A DNA stretch of 64,000 nucleotides from Halomonas sp. CH40 (GTDB lineage: Bacteria; Pseudomonadota; Gammaproteobacteria; Pseudomonadales; Halomonadaceae), in NCBI GenBank assembly GCA_041875495.1, contig CP112982.1, positions 1,116,001-1,180,000 on the forward strand. The letters run 5' to 3'. Shown here piece by piece: positions 55,360 through 64,000 of the stretch. The notes below the pieces were generated by a model that saw only the letters and a program-made list of their open reading frames with translations, ran no database searches and was not told where the DNA came from. A program made the position numbers and the translations under genes. How positions within the stretch are numbered: position 1 is the stretch's first letter; each line of letters begins with the position of its first letter.

Positions 55360-55409
55360 AATATCTGTAAAATAAAAAGAAAACCACATCTTGGTGGTGC
55401 TCAAGATGT

Positions 55410-55450
55410 TTGACATGTACAATAATTGTACCAAATTGCTATTTTGTAGA
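55410..55450 (+). promoter_or_regulatory. Operator/promoter region of the DUF2256-phrB cluster, LitR/PplR-type half-sites
   Basis: A TTGACA -35-like hexamer (55410-55415) is followed by a perfect palindrome GTACAAT-A-ATTGTAC (55417-55431). An overlapping pair, TGTACC-N12-TGTAGA (55427-55450), resembles the class II LitR pattern T(G/A)TACA-N12-TGTA(C/T)A with one mismatch per half. Together they mark a likely regulated promoter. Confidence 0.5.
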
Positions 55451-55475
55451 ATTTTTAATTAATCGACTAACTATA

Positions 55476-55655
55476 ATGCGACGTAAAGCTGACTTACCCC
55501 AAAAAACCTGCGCTTTCTGTCAACGCCCTTTTGCATGGCGCAAAAAATGGGCCCGCGACTGGGATAACGTGCGCTATTGCAGCGAGCGCTGCCGCAGAAC
55601 GGCAAAAAACAGCACAGCCAAAAATGCGCGGCGTGAAAAGGAGACAAACCCATGA
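55476..55655 (+). CDS. DUF2256 small zinc-ribbon-like protein
   Basis: A 59-residue basic protein of the DUF2256 family: [19 protein letters not shown] and then YCSERCRR, giving a likely zinc site of two Cys pairs. Family members are commonly encoded beside photolyases. The ATG at 55476 has no recognisable ribosome binding site. The stop overlaps the phrB start in ATGA. Confidence 0.85.
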   Translation: MRRKADLPQKTCAFCQRPFAWRKKWARDWDNVRYCSERCRRTAKNSTAKNARREKETNP

Positions 55656-57061
55656 TTCGTTCCATCGTTGATATTGTCTGGTTGCATAATGATTTACGCA
55701 TTGCCGACAACCCCTTGTTAAACTTCACATCTCGCCCGGAACAACTGCTGTGCGTTTATGTACTGGATGAGCGTTGGCTTGAACAGGCTATTCCCGGCCA
55801 GCAAGCCCCACGGATTGGCCCACCGCGGCTACGTTTTCTATGGGAAAGCCTGATGGAGCTGCGCGGTGAATTGTTGCAACGTGGCAGCGATTTACTGGTA
55901 CGTATTGGCTCGCCTGCCGAGGAGGTGGCGCACCTGGCCAATCATTTTGCAGCCCGTTCTGTTCGGGTTTCCCATCAGTCAGGCAGCGATGAAAACCGCC
56001 AGATGTCGGCGATTGTGCCGCTGCTGGAAAACGGCACTGCACTTGAGGTGGTCGAAAATAACCGGCTGTTTGATCAAACTCAACTTCCCTTCAGGTTAGG
56101 CGCATTACCCGGCAGCTTTTCAGCGTTCAGGCGCAAGGTTGAAAAGCACTGCGAAGTACCCTCGGCTGCCCATGCTCCTATCACTTTGCCGCCCTGGCCT
56201 GAGGCAGCACCCAGAGGTTTTCCGCCACTCAAACAGGTCTGTGAACTGTCAGCAGGCTGGCATCCTGATGAGCGTAAAGATGTAGGCTGGGCGGGAGGGG
56301 AAGCCTCTGGGTTTAAGCGCCTGCGCGCTTTTGTCTGGGATCACAATGGCCCAGCCACCTATAAGCAGACGCGTAATGGCCTCTTGGGTGACTTTTTTTC
56401 GACCCATCTTTCGCCCTGGCTGGCGCACGGTTGCCTTTCACCCCGCCAGGTCGTACAGGAAGTTCGCGCCTGGGAAGCCCGCAATGGCGGCACTGAGTCC
56501 AGCTACTGGATCTTCTTTGAGCTACTGTGGCGTGAGTACTTTCACTTGGCAGCACAGCTTGAACAGCACCGGCTGTTCGGCCGGTTAGGCCTGCCAAATG
56601 CGGACGCCGCCTTTGTTGCCTGGCAGGAAGGCAAAACCGGCGTACCCTTTATTGATGCGGCCATGATTGAGCTTGCCAGCACTGGCTGGCTATCCAACCG
56701 GGCCAGGCAGAATGTGGCCAGCTTTCTGGTCAAGGATCTGAAGGTTGATTGGCGTCTTGGCGCTACCTGGTTTGAACATTGCCTGATGGATTATGATGTG
56801 GCCTCCAATTGGGGGAACTGGCGTTATGTTGGTGGTGTCGGAAGAGACCCGCGTCAGGATCGTTACTTCAACGTGCTCAAGCAGGCCAGCCAGTATGATC
56901 CCAACGGCGAATATGTTGCGCACTGGCTACCCGCCCTGGCAGAGTTGCCTAAAGGTGCGGCCCGGCATCAGCCTTGGCGTGCAGCGCCATCGCATTTTTC
57001 ACCTCCCAGGGTGGAGCCGCAAGCCTGGCAACCCTGGCTGATTGATCAAGTCACTCCATGA
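55652..57061 (+). CDS. phrB: Class I CPD photolyase PhrB
   Basis: A 469-residue FAD-containing photolyase that splits cyclobutane pyrimidine dimers using blue light. The antenna domain starts [18 protein letters not shown]. The FAD region includes [41 protein letters not shown] and [22 protein letters not shown]. The C-terminus has [18 protein letters not shown]. Gene fits a typical light-repair cluster with DUF2256 upstream and DUF3429 downstream. Confidence 0.96.
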   Translation: MIRSIVDIVWLHNDLRIADNPLLNFTSRPEQLLCVYVLDERWLEQAIPGQQAPRIGPPRLRFLWESLMELRGELLQRGSDLLVRIGSPAEEVAHLANHFAARSVRVSHQSGSDENRQMSAIVPLLENGTALEVVENNRLFDQTQLPFRLGALPGSFSAFRRKVEKHCEVPSAAHAPITLPPWPEAAPRGFPPLKQVCELSAGWHPDERKDVGWAGGEASGFKRLRAFVWDHNGPATYKQTRNGLLGDFFSTHLSPWLAHGCLSPRQVVQEVRAWEARNGGTESSYWIFFELLWREYFHLAAQLEQHRLFGRLGLPNADAAFVAWQEGKTGVPFIDAAMIELASTGWLSNRARQNVASFLVKDLKVDWRLGATWFEHCLMDYDVASNWGNWRYVGGVGRDPRQDRYFNVLKQASQYDPNGEYVAHWLPALAELPKGAARHQPWRAAPSHFSPPRVEPQAWQPWLIDQVTP

Positions 57062-57072
57062 GAGGTCGCTGA

Positions 57073-57564
57073 ATGAGTTCAAGCGGATTTCCAGCGGCGT
57101 TGATGACGCGCCATCGCACCGCCTGGGGGCTCGGGCTGTCCGGGCTTATCCCTTTTATTGCCTGCCTTGTGGTGGCCTTTCTGGGCCCGACGGCCTGGCA
57201 AGTCACAGCGGTTTATGCCTTTGTGTATTACGCAGCAGTGATTCTGTCTTTTCTGGGGGGCGCCCATTGGGGCGCTGTGTTGCAGCGCGCTGACAAGGCA
57301 CGCATGCCCGGTGATATTCGCCGCCTGGCCCTGGCGATGTTGCCCAGTCTGATTGCCTGGCCGTCCTTGATGCTTAGCCCGGTGATGGGTATCTGGGTAT
57401 TGATGGTTGGTTTTGTGCTGATCTGGATATACGATCTCAGCCGGGAAGGGCGCTTTGGGTGGCCCAAGTGGTACCTGCTGCTGCGTTCAGTACTCACGGT
57501 CGTGGTGGTGCTGGCCCATGCCGGTATGGTCTTGCGCCTGGGCGAGAGTGCCTGGGGTTTTTGA
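57073..57564 (+). CDS. DUF3429 membrane protein
   Basis: A 163-residue protein with five hydrophobic segments and the DUF3429 feature AVILSFLGGAHWGAVL. It lies 11 bases after phrB, a position often seen for this family, but its role is unknown. Confidence 0.85.
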   Translation: MSSSGFPAALMTRHRTAWGLGLSGLIPFIACLVVAFLGPTAWQVTAVYAFVYYAAVILSFLGGAHWGAVLQRADKARMPGDIRRLALAMLPSLIAWPSLMLSPVMGIWVLMVGFVLIWIYDLSREGRFGWPKWYLLLRSVLTVVVVLAHAGMVLRLGESAWGF

Positions 57565-57623
57565 CGCGAACTGGCGTTGGCGTACGATGGATTTTTTTAT
57601 TGACTGTTTAAAGGACTAACCTG

Positions 57624-58958
57624 ATGGCCCCTTTCACTATGACCTTAAGGCCCTATCGCCCTTTGCTGCTGGGTGTTTCCCTGGTGGTTCCATTTACCTT
57701 GCTCTCGGCCTGCGCGTCGGCGCAGCCACCATCCGGCCAGGGGGAGGCACCTGATACGCTGGTATCGGCTGAACCATCGTCAATGCTGTTGGCGCAGAAT
57801 ACCCAGTCGTCAACGTCCGCACAGCCGTCTCGGTCAGAGGTGCAAGACCACGCCAGCTTCGATGCCTGGCTGGCAGACTTCAAGCGCGATGCGGCTGCCC
57901 AGGGGATCAGTCAGCGGGCGCTGTCGGCACTTGATAATGTTCGCTACCTGGAAAGGGTTGTCGAGCTTGACCGCTACCAGCCCGAGTTTGTGCGGCCCAT
58001 CTGGGAGTATCTGGATAGTGCGGTTTCCAGCACCCGTGTGAGCAATGGGCGCGAAAAGCTGGCGCAGCATCGTCAGACGGCGGCACGTATGGAAGAGCGT
58101 TATGGGGTGCCTACTGAAGTGATCGTGGCTATCTGGGGGATCGAAAGTAATTATGGCGGCAACTTTGGCGACTTTTCGGCCTTAAACGCCTTTGCAACCC
58201 TGGCCTACGATGGTCGACGCAGCGATTTCGCCCGCAGTGAACTGCTGGCCGCCCTGCGGATTATCGACAGCGGTGATATCGCCGCGCAGGATATGATTGG
58301 TTCCTGGGCGGGTGCCATGGGGCATACCCAGTTTATTCCATCGAGCTTTGAAGCTTATGCCAAAGACGGCGATGGCGATGGTCGTCGTGATATCTGGGGG
58401 AGCATTCCCGATGTAATGGCCTCTACGGCCAACTACCTTGCCCGTGCCAATTGGCAGCCGGGCCAGCCCTGGGGCGTTGAGGTAACCTTGCCTGCGGATT
58501 ATGACTACGCCCAGACCCAACGTCGCAGCAGTGCAGAGTGGGCAGCTCAGGGCGTGCGTGCCGCCAACGGCAGTAGCCTTCCAGCGTTTGACAGCGCGGC
58601 AGTGATCGTACCCGCCGGTGCTAAAGGGCCCGCTTTCATGGTGGGGCCAAACTTCCGTTCCATTCTGCGCTATAACAACGCCACCAGCTATGCGCTGGCA
58701 GTCGCCACCCTGAGTGATGCGATTGCTGGGCGTGAAGGCATTCAGCAGGCCTGGCCCCGGGATCAGGTGTCACTGACCCGTGCTGAGGTGCGTGAACTGC
58801 AGCGGGGGCTGAATGCACTGGGTTACAGCGTAGGCGGCGCCGATGGCATTCTGGGGCCGAATACGCGTAATGGCCTGCGTGCTTTCCAGCGTGATCAGGG
58901 CATGGTGCCGGATGGCTTTGCTAACCAAGCGGTTCTTGAGCGCATCAAACAGCGCTAA
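57624..58958 (+). CDS. Lytic murein transglycosylase, MltB family, lipoprotein
   Basis: A 444-residue lipoprotein (lipobox LLSAC). The SLT_2 domain spans about residues 70-360 with the catalytic Glu in AIWGIESNYGGNFGDF and SWAGAMGHTQFIPSSF. A peptidoglycan-binding domain 1 closes the protein (about 380-444: ELQRGLNALGYSVGGADGILGP). It cleaves glycan strands of peptidoglycan to anhydromuropeptides at the outer membrane face. An AAGGAC-type site lies upstream of the ATG. Confidence 0.93.
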   Translation: MAPFTMTLRPYRPLLLGVSLVVPFTLLSACASAQPPSGQGEAPDTLVSAEPSSMLLAQNTQSSTSAQPSRSEVQDHASFDAWLADFKRDAAAQGISQRALSALDNVRYLERVVELDRYQPEFVRPIWEYLDSAVSSTRVSNGREKLAQHRQTAARMEERYGVPTEVIVAIWGIESNYGGNFGDFSALNAFATLAYDGRRSDFARSELLAALRIIDSGDIAAQDMIGSWAGAMGHTQFIPSSFEAYAKDGDGDGRRDIWGSIPDVMASTANYLARANWQPGQPWGVEVTLPADYDYAQTQRRSSAEWAAQGVRAANGSSLPAFDSAAVIVPAGAKGPAFMVGPNFRSILRYNNATSYALAVATLSDAIAGREGIQQAWPRDQVSLTRAEVRELQRGLNALGYSVGGADGILGPNTRNGLRAFQRDQGMVPDGFANQAVLERIKQR

Positions 58959-58992
58959 TTAGCTGATTTCTAGCTTTATCCCAAGGAGGCTT

Positions 58993-59655
58993 ATGGCAAT
59001 TGCGCAATACATCGCCAAGCGTTTGAATGGCCTGGCAAAACCAGCAGGAAGCCTAGCGGAGTACGCCTGTGGGCTGCTGGTTTGTGGGCTGCTTGCGGCA
59101 AGTCTTGGGCTGACGGCTGCTCAGGCCGATACAAAGCAGCAGGATAACGCTGATGTAGCGCGCAAGGATGCCTTACAAGATACGCATCAAAAGGTGTTTG
59201 GTTGGGTAGAAAATGCCGTGATGATGCCCTGGGGAATCCAGGTGAAAGCCAAGCTTGATAGCGGCGCTCTGACCTCCTCGCTGGATGCCCGTGAGATTGA
59301 AACCTTTATCCGAAGTGGTGAGGAGTGGGTGCGCTTTCGCCTTAAGCTGGAAGACCAGGACAGTGGCGAGGTATTCAGTGATGAACTTGAGCGGCCGCTT
59401 TACCGTGACCTCAGGGTGCGTGGTGCAGGCGGGCGCGATGAGCGCCCAGTGGTACTGCTCGAAGTGTGTATTGGCGATACCACCTACGAAGAGCAGTTCA
59501 GCCTGCGCGACCGGGAAGAGATGAACTATCCCATGCTGCTAGGGCGTCGGACAATCAGCCACCTGGGGCTTCTTGATGTGCGCGAAACCTTTATGCATAA
59601 GACCCCAATCTGCAACGCGGATACCCCCTTTGTTCCCCACGAGCCGGATGACTAG
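58993..59655 (+). CDS. Retropepsin-like protein (DUF785/RimK-type zinc-protease family), secreted
   Basis: A 220-residue protein with an N-terminal hydrophobic segment ending in AQA (signal peptide, about residues 25-50). The core has KAKLDSGALTSSLDA, the aspartic protease-like DSGA motif, then the strand MLLGRRTISHLGLLDV. The family is usually labelled ATP-dependent zinc protease, but the fold is retropepsin-like and no zinc site is visible. AAGGAGG precedes the ATG. 34 bases after the transglycosylase gene and probably co-transcribed, which suggests a cell-wall-related target. Confidence 0.85.
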   Translation: MAIAQYIAKRLNGLAKPAGSLAEYACGLLVCGLLAASLGLTAAQADTKQQDNADVARKDALQDTHQKVFGWVENAVMMPWGIQVKAKLDSGALTSSLDAREIETFIRSGEEWVRFRLKLEDQDSGEVFSDELERPLYRDLRVRGAGGRDERPVVLLEVCIGDTTYEEQFSLRDREEMNYPMLLGRRTISHLGLLDVRETFMHKTPICNADTPFVPHEPDD

Positions 59656-59699
59656 CGGTTATCTAAACGGCTTAAGAGAGTTGCTTTGCTGAATACGGG

Positions 59700-60413
59700 T
59701 CAGAAAAGCCGCGCCAGCAAGGCCGTGACGGCGGTTTCAACGCGCAGGATGCGTGGTCCTAGATGAATGCCTTCGCAGCCAGCGGCCAGCAACTTCTCTA
59801 CTTCCCATTCAATAAATCCCCCTTCAGGTCCGATCAATAAAAGGGTGTCACCTTCAATGCCGCGCGGGCAGGCATTTGGCATGCCTGGGTGCGCCAGCAG
59901 CCCGCGTCGATTGTGCAGCAAGCCAGGTAGTTCGTCTTCAACAAAGGGGCGGAAACCTTTAAGTAAGTTAACCCTTGGCAAGATGCTATCCTTGGCCTGT
60001 TCAAGCCCTAATAACAGGTGTTGATGGATCTTGTCGCTATCCAGCTCTGGCGATTGCCAATAGCTTTTTTCCACCCGGCGAGTGTGCAGCAGGGTGATGT
60101 CCTTGACGCCCAGCGCGGTGATGTGTTCCAGCGAACGCGCCAGCATGCGCGGCCTGGGCAGCGCCAGCACCAGATGCACGGGCAGGGCAGGCGGCGGCGG
60201 TGTGTCAAGTGTGTCTATTTTCAGCCGGGCATGGTCTTTATCGAGTGACTGCAAGGTTGCTTTGCCGAGCTGGCCGCCCAGCAAGCCAACGGAAAAGCGG
60301 TCCTGCGGTTGGGCCCGGTGGACATCCCGCAGGTGGCGCAGGCGCCGAGTGTCGCGAATGATAAACTCATCAGGCGTGATGGCATCTTCGGGGTCGAGTA
60401 AGATGACGTTCAT
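59700..60413 (-). CDS. rsmE: 16S rRNA (uracil-1498-N3)-methyltransferase RsmE
   Basis: A 237-residue SPOUT methyltransferase. N-terminal PUA-like part (DTRRLRHLRDVHRAQPQD) is followed by LALPRPRMLARSLEHITALGV and the knot signature LLIGPEGGFIEWEVEKL, ending GPRILRVETAVTALLARL. Methylates U1498 in helix 44 of 16S rRNA. Confidence 0.96.
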   Translation of the reverse strand: MNVILLDPEDAITPDEFIIRDTRRLRHLRDVHRAQPQDRFSVGLLGGQLGKATLQSLDKDHARLKIDTLDTPPPPALPVHLVLALPRPRMLARSLEHITALGVKDITLLHTRRVEKSYWQSPELDSDKIHQHLLLGLEQAKDSILPRVNLLKGFRPFVEDELPGLLHNRRGLLAHPGMPNACPRGIEGDTLLLIGPEGGFIEWEVEKLLAAGCEGIHLGPRILRVETAVTALLARLF

Positions 60414-60545
60414 GTGGCTCGCTGTGCTGATTCATTATAGGTTGAAAAGACGGATAATCATCTCTGTGCTTGCATGGTGGCGCAGGGCAGGCACAATAGC
60501 TGCAAAGAAAATAACAGCTTTTTTTGCGTTTCAAGGAGAGTCGCC

Positions 60546-61025
60546 GTGCGTGTGATTCGTAAGTATGCCAATCGTCGTTTGTATGATACCGAGCAAAGTC
60601 GCTATGTCACGCTGGAAGACTTGCGCAAACTGATTCTGGAAGAAGCCGCTTTTCGCGTTGAAGATGCGAAAAGCGGCGAGGATATCACGCGGACCATTCT
60701 GCTCTCGATTATTATCGAGCAGGAGCAGGCCGACGGTGAGTCGGAGGTTTTCTCCAATGACCTGCTGGCCCAGTTGATACGCGTCTACGATATGTCGTCT
60801 CCCTTGCCGCTGGCGCGTTACCTGGAGCAGGGAACCCAGCTGATGCTGGAACAGCAAAAACGCATGCAGGATCAATGGCAGAAAGCGATTCGCCATTCAC
60901 CTATGGAGTTCATGCGCGAGCTGGCCGAAGAAAATATGCGTTTTTGGCAAAACACCATCAATAAGGATGACAACGCGCCGGGGATGGATACGCGAAAGAA
61001 AAAAAATGATGAAGCAGATAGCTGA
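60546..61025 (+). CDS. phaR: Polyhydroxyalkanoate synthesis repressor PhaR
   Basis: A 159-residue regulator. The DNA-binding domain is the invariant RVIRKYANRRLYDTEQSRYV, followed by a PHB-accumulation domain and a helical tail (MEFMRELAEENMRFWQN). It controls phasin and PHA synthesis by sensing PHA granules. I chose GTG 60546, which has AAGGAG eight bases upstream and starts the domain exactly; a longer frame from 60474 is spurious. PHA genes are not in the window. Confidence 0.94.
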   Translation: MRVIRKYANRRLYDTEQSRYVTLEDLRKLILEEAAFRVEDAKSGEDITRTILLSIIIEQEQADGESEVFSNDLLAQLIRVYDMSSPLPLARYLEQGTQLMLEQQKRMQDQWQKAIRHSPMEFMRELAEENMRFWQNTINKDDNAPGMDTRKKKNDEADS

Positions 61026-61145
61026 TTGGCGTACTGGCTAATAGGCGGACTGGGGGAAAGGCAGCCGACATCTACAGACACAAATAGGCTGTGGCATAAT
61101 AGGCGTTTCTCCATATTACGATGATTCCTGCCGAAAAGGGCTCAC

Positions 61146-62438
61146 ATGAAGGTTTTGATGATAGGCGGCGGTGGCCGTGAACATGCGCTGGCCTGGAAGT
61201 TGGCGCAATCGGATAAGGTAGAAAAAGTCCTGGTAGCACCGGGTAACGCGGGCACGGCGGGTGAGTCCAAGCTTGAAAATATTGACCTTGCTGTCAGCGA
61301 CCTGGAGGGCCTGTTGGCGCTTGCCAAGGCAGAGCAGGTAGGCCTGACGGTAGTGGGTCCTGAGGCACCGCTGGTGGAGGGCGTGGTGGATCTTTTTCAG
61401 GCAGCAGGGCTGGCCACTTTTGGCCCGACCCAGGCCGCTGCCCAGCTGGAAGGCTCCAAATCTTTCACCAAGGATTTTCTGGCCCGCCATCAGATTCCAA
61501 GCGCTGCCTATCAGACCTTTACCGAGGTGGAACCTGCGCTGGCTTATCTGCATGAAATGGGCGCGCCGATTGTTATCAAGGCGGACGGTCTGGCTGCCGG
61601 TAAAGGCGTTATCGTCGCCATGAACGAAGCCGAAGCGGAAGCGGCCATTCGCGATATGCTGGAAGCTAATGCCTTTGGTGATGCCGGTGCCCGGGTGGTG
61701 ATCGAGGAATTCCTTGAAGGCGAAGAAGCCAGTTTTATCGCCATGGTCGACGGTGAGAACGTAGTGCCCATGGCCACCAGCCAGGATCACAAGCGTGCTT
61801 ATGATGGCGATGAAGGCCCCAACACCGGTGGCATGGGCGCCTATTCACCGGCCCCTGTGGTAACGCCGGACGTTGATGCGCGCATCATGCAAGAAGTAAT
61901 TTTGCCCACTGTGCAGGGCATGGCCGCTGAAGGCATGCCATATAGTGGCTTCCTGTACGCGGGCCTGATGATTGATTCAGCCGGCAACCCGAAAGTGATC
62001 GAGTTCAACTGCCGTTTCGGAGACCCGGAAACCCAGCCGATCATGCTGCGCCTGACGTCTGATTTTGCTGAGCTTTGCCTGGCCGGTGCTGAAGGCAAGC
62101 TTGCCGGATGTGTCTGTGAATGGGATCCGCGTGCCGCAGTGGGGGTCGTCATGGCTGCGGGTGGCTACCCCGGCAGCTATCGCAAGGGCGATGTGATTGA
62201 GGGAGTGGATGCTGCCGAACAGCGTGGCTGCAAGGTGTTTCATGCGGGCACGGCACTGTCAGCGGAGGGTGATGTCACCACGGCCGGTGGGCGTGTCCTG
62301 TGTGTTACCGCACTGGGCGAAAGCGTTTCCCAGGCGCAGCAGCTCGCCTACCAGGGCGTTGCCGAGATTCGTTGGGAGGGTGCCGAATACCGTTCGGACA
62401 TTGCCTACCGGGCCATTACCCGCGAGCAGTCTCATTGA
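61146..62438 (+). CDS. purD: Phosphoribosylamine-glycine ligase PurD
   Basis: A 430-residue ATP-grasp enzyme that joins phosphoribosylamine and glycine in purine synthesis. It has [64 protein letters not shown] and [13 protein letters not shown] weak ribosome binding site lies before ATG 61146. No purH precedes it here, unlike the common purHD arrangement. Confidence 0.97.
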   Translation: MKVLMIGGGGREHALAWKLAQSDKVEKVLVAPGNAGTAGESKLENIDLAVSDLEGLLALAKAEQVGLTVVGPEAPLVEGVVDLFQAAGLATFGPTQAAAQLEGSKSFTKDFLARHQIPSAAYQTFTEVEPALAYLHEMGAPIVIKADGLAAGKGVIVAMNEAEAEAAIRDMLEANAFGDAGARVVIEEFLEGEEASFIAMVDGENVVPMATSQDHKRAYDGDEGPNTGGMGAYSPAPVVTPDVDARIMQEVILPTVQGMAAEGMPYSGFLYAGLMIDSAGNPKVIEFNCRFGDPETQPIMLRLTSDFAELCLAGAEGKLAGCVCEWDPRAAVGVVMAAGGYPGSYRKGDVIEGVDAAEQRGCKVFHAGTALSAEGDVTTAGGRVLCVTALGESVSQAQQLAYQGVAEIRWEGAEYRSDIAYRAITREQSH

Positions 62439-62510
62439 TGACATGATTTTAACCTGCCAGACGTCGCCGCTGATCCTGTCAGACTGGACGTATCAAATGG
62501 AGCCTGAAAA

Positions 62511-62951
62511 ATGGAGCGTGTAAAGCTCGACTTTCCCACTGATGCGGTGATCCATCATCATTCGATCAGTGTGCGGGTGACGGATATGAACTATGGCCGT
62601 CATCTTGGCCATGATGCTTTGGTATCCCTGCTGCATGAGGCCCGTTTGCAGGCGCTGATGGCTCTGGGGTTTCCCGAGTGGGATCTGGCAGGCTACCCAA
62701 GCGTGGTGGCGGATCTGGCCGTGCAGTATCAAAGCGAAGCGCGCTGCCCTGATGTCCTGGTGGTTGAGACCGCAATCCCTAATCCGCTGGGGAAGGCGCT
62801 GAGCGTCTATCACCGTGTGCTGGCGGATGAAGGTGCGCGGCTGGTCGCAACGGCACGCCTTAACCTCTTGGTGATCGACCCTGCCGAAGGCCGCCCGGTG
62901 GCGGTGCCGGCTGAGGTTGTTCAGGCCCTGGCAAAAGCGAGACTCTGCTGA
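62511..62951 (+). CDS. Hotdog-fold acyl-CoA thioesterase (4-hydroxybenzoyl-CoA thioesterase type)
   Basis: A 146-residue hotdog protein: HHHSISVRVTDMNYGRHLGHDALVSLLHEARLQAL contains the family's R-x-T/D-D-x-N-G-x-x-(L) region with the likely catalytic Asp/Glu. Substrate unknown. Overlaps the next gene by one base in TGATG, so the pair is coupled. Confidence 0.87.
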   Translation: MERVKLDFPTDAVIHHHSISVRVTDMNYGRHLGHDALVSLLHEARLQALMALGFPEWDLAGYPSVVADLAVQYQSEARCPDVLVVETAIPNPLGKALSVYHRVLADEGARLVATARLNLLVIDPAEGRPVAVPAEVVQALAKARLC

Positions 62952-63823
62952 TGTCCCGCGAGTATCCGATCATCTCTGTCACGGGGTCCTCTGGGGCGGG
63001 TACCACCACAGTGCGGCGCAGCTTTGAGCGCATGTTCCAGCGTGAGGATGTGCATGCGGCCATGGTGGATGGCGATGCCTTCCACCGTTATACCCGTAAA
63101 GAGCTGCACCGCATGTTTCGCGAAGAGCCGGAGCGCAAGGATGAACTCTCGCACTTTGCGGTGGAGGCCAACCTGCTTGATCGTCTTGAGGGGCTGTTCA
63201 GCGAATACGGTGAACACGGCACGGGGCAGTTCCGTCACTATATCCACGCAGAAGATAAACAGAAGATCGAAGCGGGCTACCGGGTAGGCACCTTTACTGA
63301 ATGGCAGTCGTTACCCTGTGGCACGGATCTGCTGTTTTATGAGGGGTTGCACGGCGGCCTGGTAACGGAAGACTACGATATTGCCCGCCATGTGGATCTG
63401 ATGATTGGTGTGGCGCCGACCATGAACCTGGAGTGGATCCAGAAGATTGACCGCGACACCAAGATGCGCGGTTACTCTCAGGAAGCCGTGATTGACACCA
63501 TTCTGGGGCGCATGGACGATTATGTGCGTTACATCCAACCGCAGTTCTCGCGCACCCATATCAATTTTCAGCGGGTGCCGACGGTGGATACCTCCAACCC
63601 CTTTGAGGTGCAGGATATTCCCACCGATTCGGAGTCCTTTGTGGTTATCCGCTTCCGTGATCCTTCTAAGGTGGATTTTCCCTGGCTGCTGGCGATGATC
63701 CAGGACGCCTTTATGTCCCGCCCGCATACCCTGGTGGTGCCGGGGTCACGAATGTCACTGGCGATGGAACTGATTCTTGCTCCGCTGGTACGTCATTTGC
63801 TCGCCCAGCGGCGTTTTCGCTAA
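62951..63823 (+). CDS. Phosphoribulokinase-family protein (PrkB-type)
   Basis: A 290-residue P-loop kinase. Walker A is TGSSGAGTTTV; DGDAFHRYTRKEL and FYEGLHGG, IGVAPTMNLEWIQKIDRD, and RGYSQEAVIDTILGRM are family hallmarks. Calvin-cycle enzymes phosphorylate ribulose 5-phosphate; heterotrophs such as E. coli carry a related gene of uncertain role. No RuBisCO genes are seen here. Confidence 0.9.
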   Translation: MSREYPIISVTGSSGAGTTTVRRSFERMFQREDVHAAMVDGDAFHRYTRKELHRMFREEPERKDELSHFAVEANLLDRLEGLFSEYGEHGTGQFRHYIHAEDKQKIEAGYRVGTFTEWQSLPCGTDLLFYEGLHGGLVTEDYDIARHVDLMIGVAPTMNLEWIQKIDRDTKMRGYSQEAVIDTILGRMDDYVRYIQPQFSRTHINFQRVPTVDTSNPFEVQDIPTDSESFVVIRFRDPSKVDFPWLLAMIQDAFMSRPHTLVVPGSRMSLAMELILAPLVRHLLAQRRFR

Positions 63824-63891
63824 GCTGGAATCCTTACGCTCGCTGCAACTGCTGACCAATAACCTGCTGTATCCAGATCAAGGAGCTTTCC

Positions 63892-64000
63892 ATGGATTGT
63901 CTGTTCTGCAAAATCATCAAGCGTGAAATACCGGCGGATATCGTTTATGAAGACGATGAGGTGTTGGCCTTTAATGACATCAACCCCCAGGCACCCACGC
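63892..64000 (+). CDS. hinT: HIT-family hydrolase HinT, 3' end cut by window edge
   Basis: The first 36 codons read [20 protein letters not shown] and then [14 protein letters not shown], matching HinT/PKCI-type histidine-triad proteins that hydrolyse adenosine phosphoramidates. AAGGAG stands six bases before the ATG. The histidine triad itself lies beyond the window. Confidence 0.92.
   Translation, partial: MDCLFCKIIKREIPADIVYEDDEVLAFNDINPQAPT

Noticed and set aside
61116..61790. 224-residue minus-strand frame opposite purD
   Set aside because: Shadow of purD, with no recognisable features.

Overview
The window looks like a chromosomal segment of a halophilic gammaproteobacterium of the Halomonas/Vreelandella type. 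The clues are a complete seven-gene Mrp Na+/H+ antiporter operon, a PhaR-type polyhydroxyalkanoate regulator, a stand-alone high-potential iron-sulfur protein, gammaproteobacterial gene orders (purE-purK, rnr-rlmB, rpsF-rpsR-DUF2232-rplI-dnaB), and a moderately GC-rich coding style. The assignment is inferred from gene content only; there is no rRNA gene in the window.

Layout. 1-6.8 kb: surface polysaccharide genes (a lipoprotein running off the left edge, kpsS, kpsC) with a patatin-like hydrolase, a decayed nuclease-domain remnant and chrA. 6.8-11.9 kb: a minus-strand ttrB-ttrC-ttrA tetrathionate reductase operon with an FNR-like site upstream. 12-13.7 kb: an IS200/IS605-type TnpB element lying between a small XRE regulator and what appears to be its terminator. 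13.8-15.5 kb: purE-purK. 15.6-20 kb: a basic amino-acid ABC transporter and astE. 20-21.5 kb: a second TnpB element whose gene is frameshifted. 21.6-32 kb: mixed metabolic and stress genes (wrbA, a tartrate/D-malate-type dehydrogenase, lipocalin, mtfA, an alkyltransferase-like protein, a GNAT-nitrilase fusion, a DMT exporter, fadH, HiPIP, a stand-alone Lrp ligand-binding domain, a membrane-anchored nuclease). 32.3-35.5 kb: a 1069-residue repeat protein of the BspA/DUF285 type ending in a DUF4214 domain. 35.8-36.2 kb: three tandem tRNA-Leu(CAG) genes.

36.5-45.1 kb is translation and replication housekeeping: rnr, rlmB, the rpsF operon, and dnaB interrupted in its P-loop by a 507-residue intein that carries LAGLIDADG motifs and an extra helix-turn-helix. 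45-49.3 kb has small unknown genes, a DCC-family protein, an FeS-type photolyase and hemH. 49.4-55.3 kb is mrpABCDEFG. 55.5-57.6 kb is a DUF2256-phrB-DUF3429 cluster. 57.6-64 kb holds an MltB-type lytic transglycosylase, a retropepsin-like protein, rsmE, phaR, purD, a thioesterase, a phosphoribulokinase-family gene and the start of a HIT-family gene.

Working together: KpsC and KpsS would build the beta-Kdo linker of an exported polysaccharide. TtrB/C/A would let quinol electrons reduce tetrathionate when oxygen is short. The ABC transporter next to astE suggests arginine uptake feeding the succinyltransferase pathway. The two photolyase loci both carry inverted-repeat operators resembling those of light-sensing LitR/PplR-type MerR regulators, which suggests a light-stress regulon that may also touch hemH. 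I found no wholly unknown multi-gene system. The most unusual items are the dnaB intein with its embedded HTH, the shared light-type operators, the BspA-like giant protein, and the two TnpB elements.
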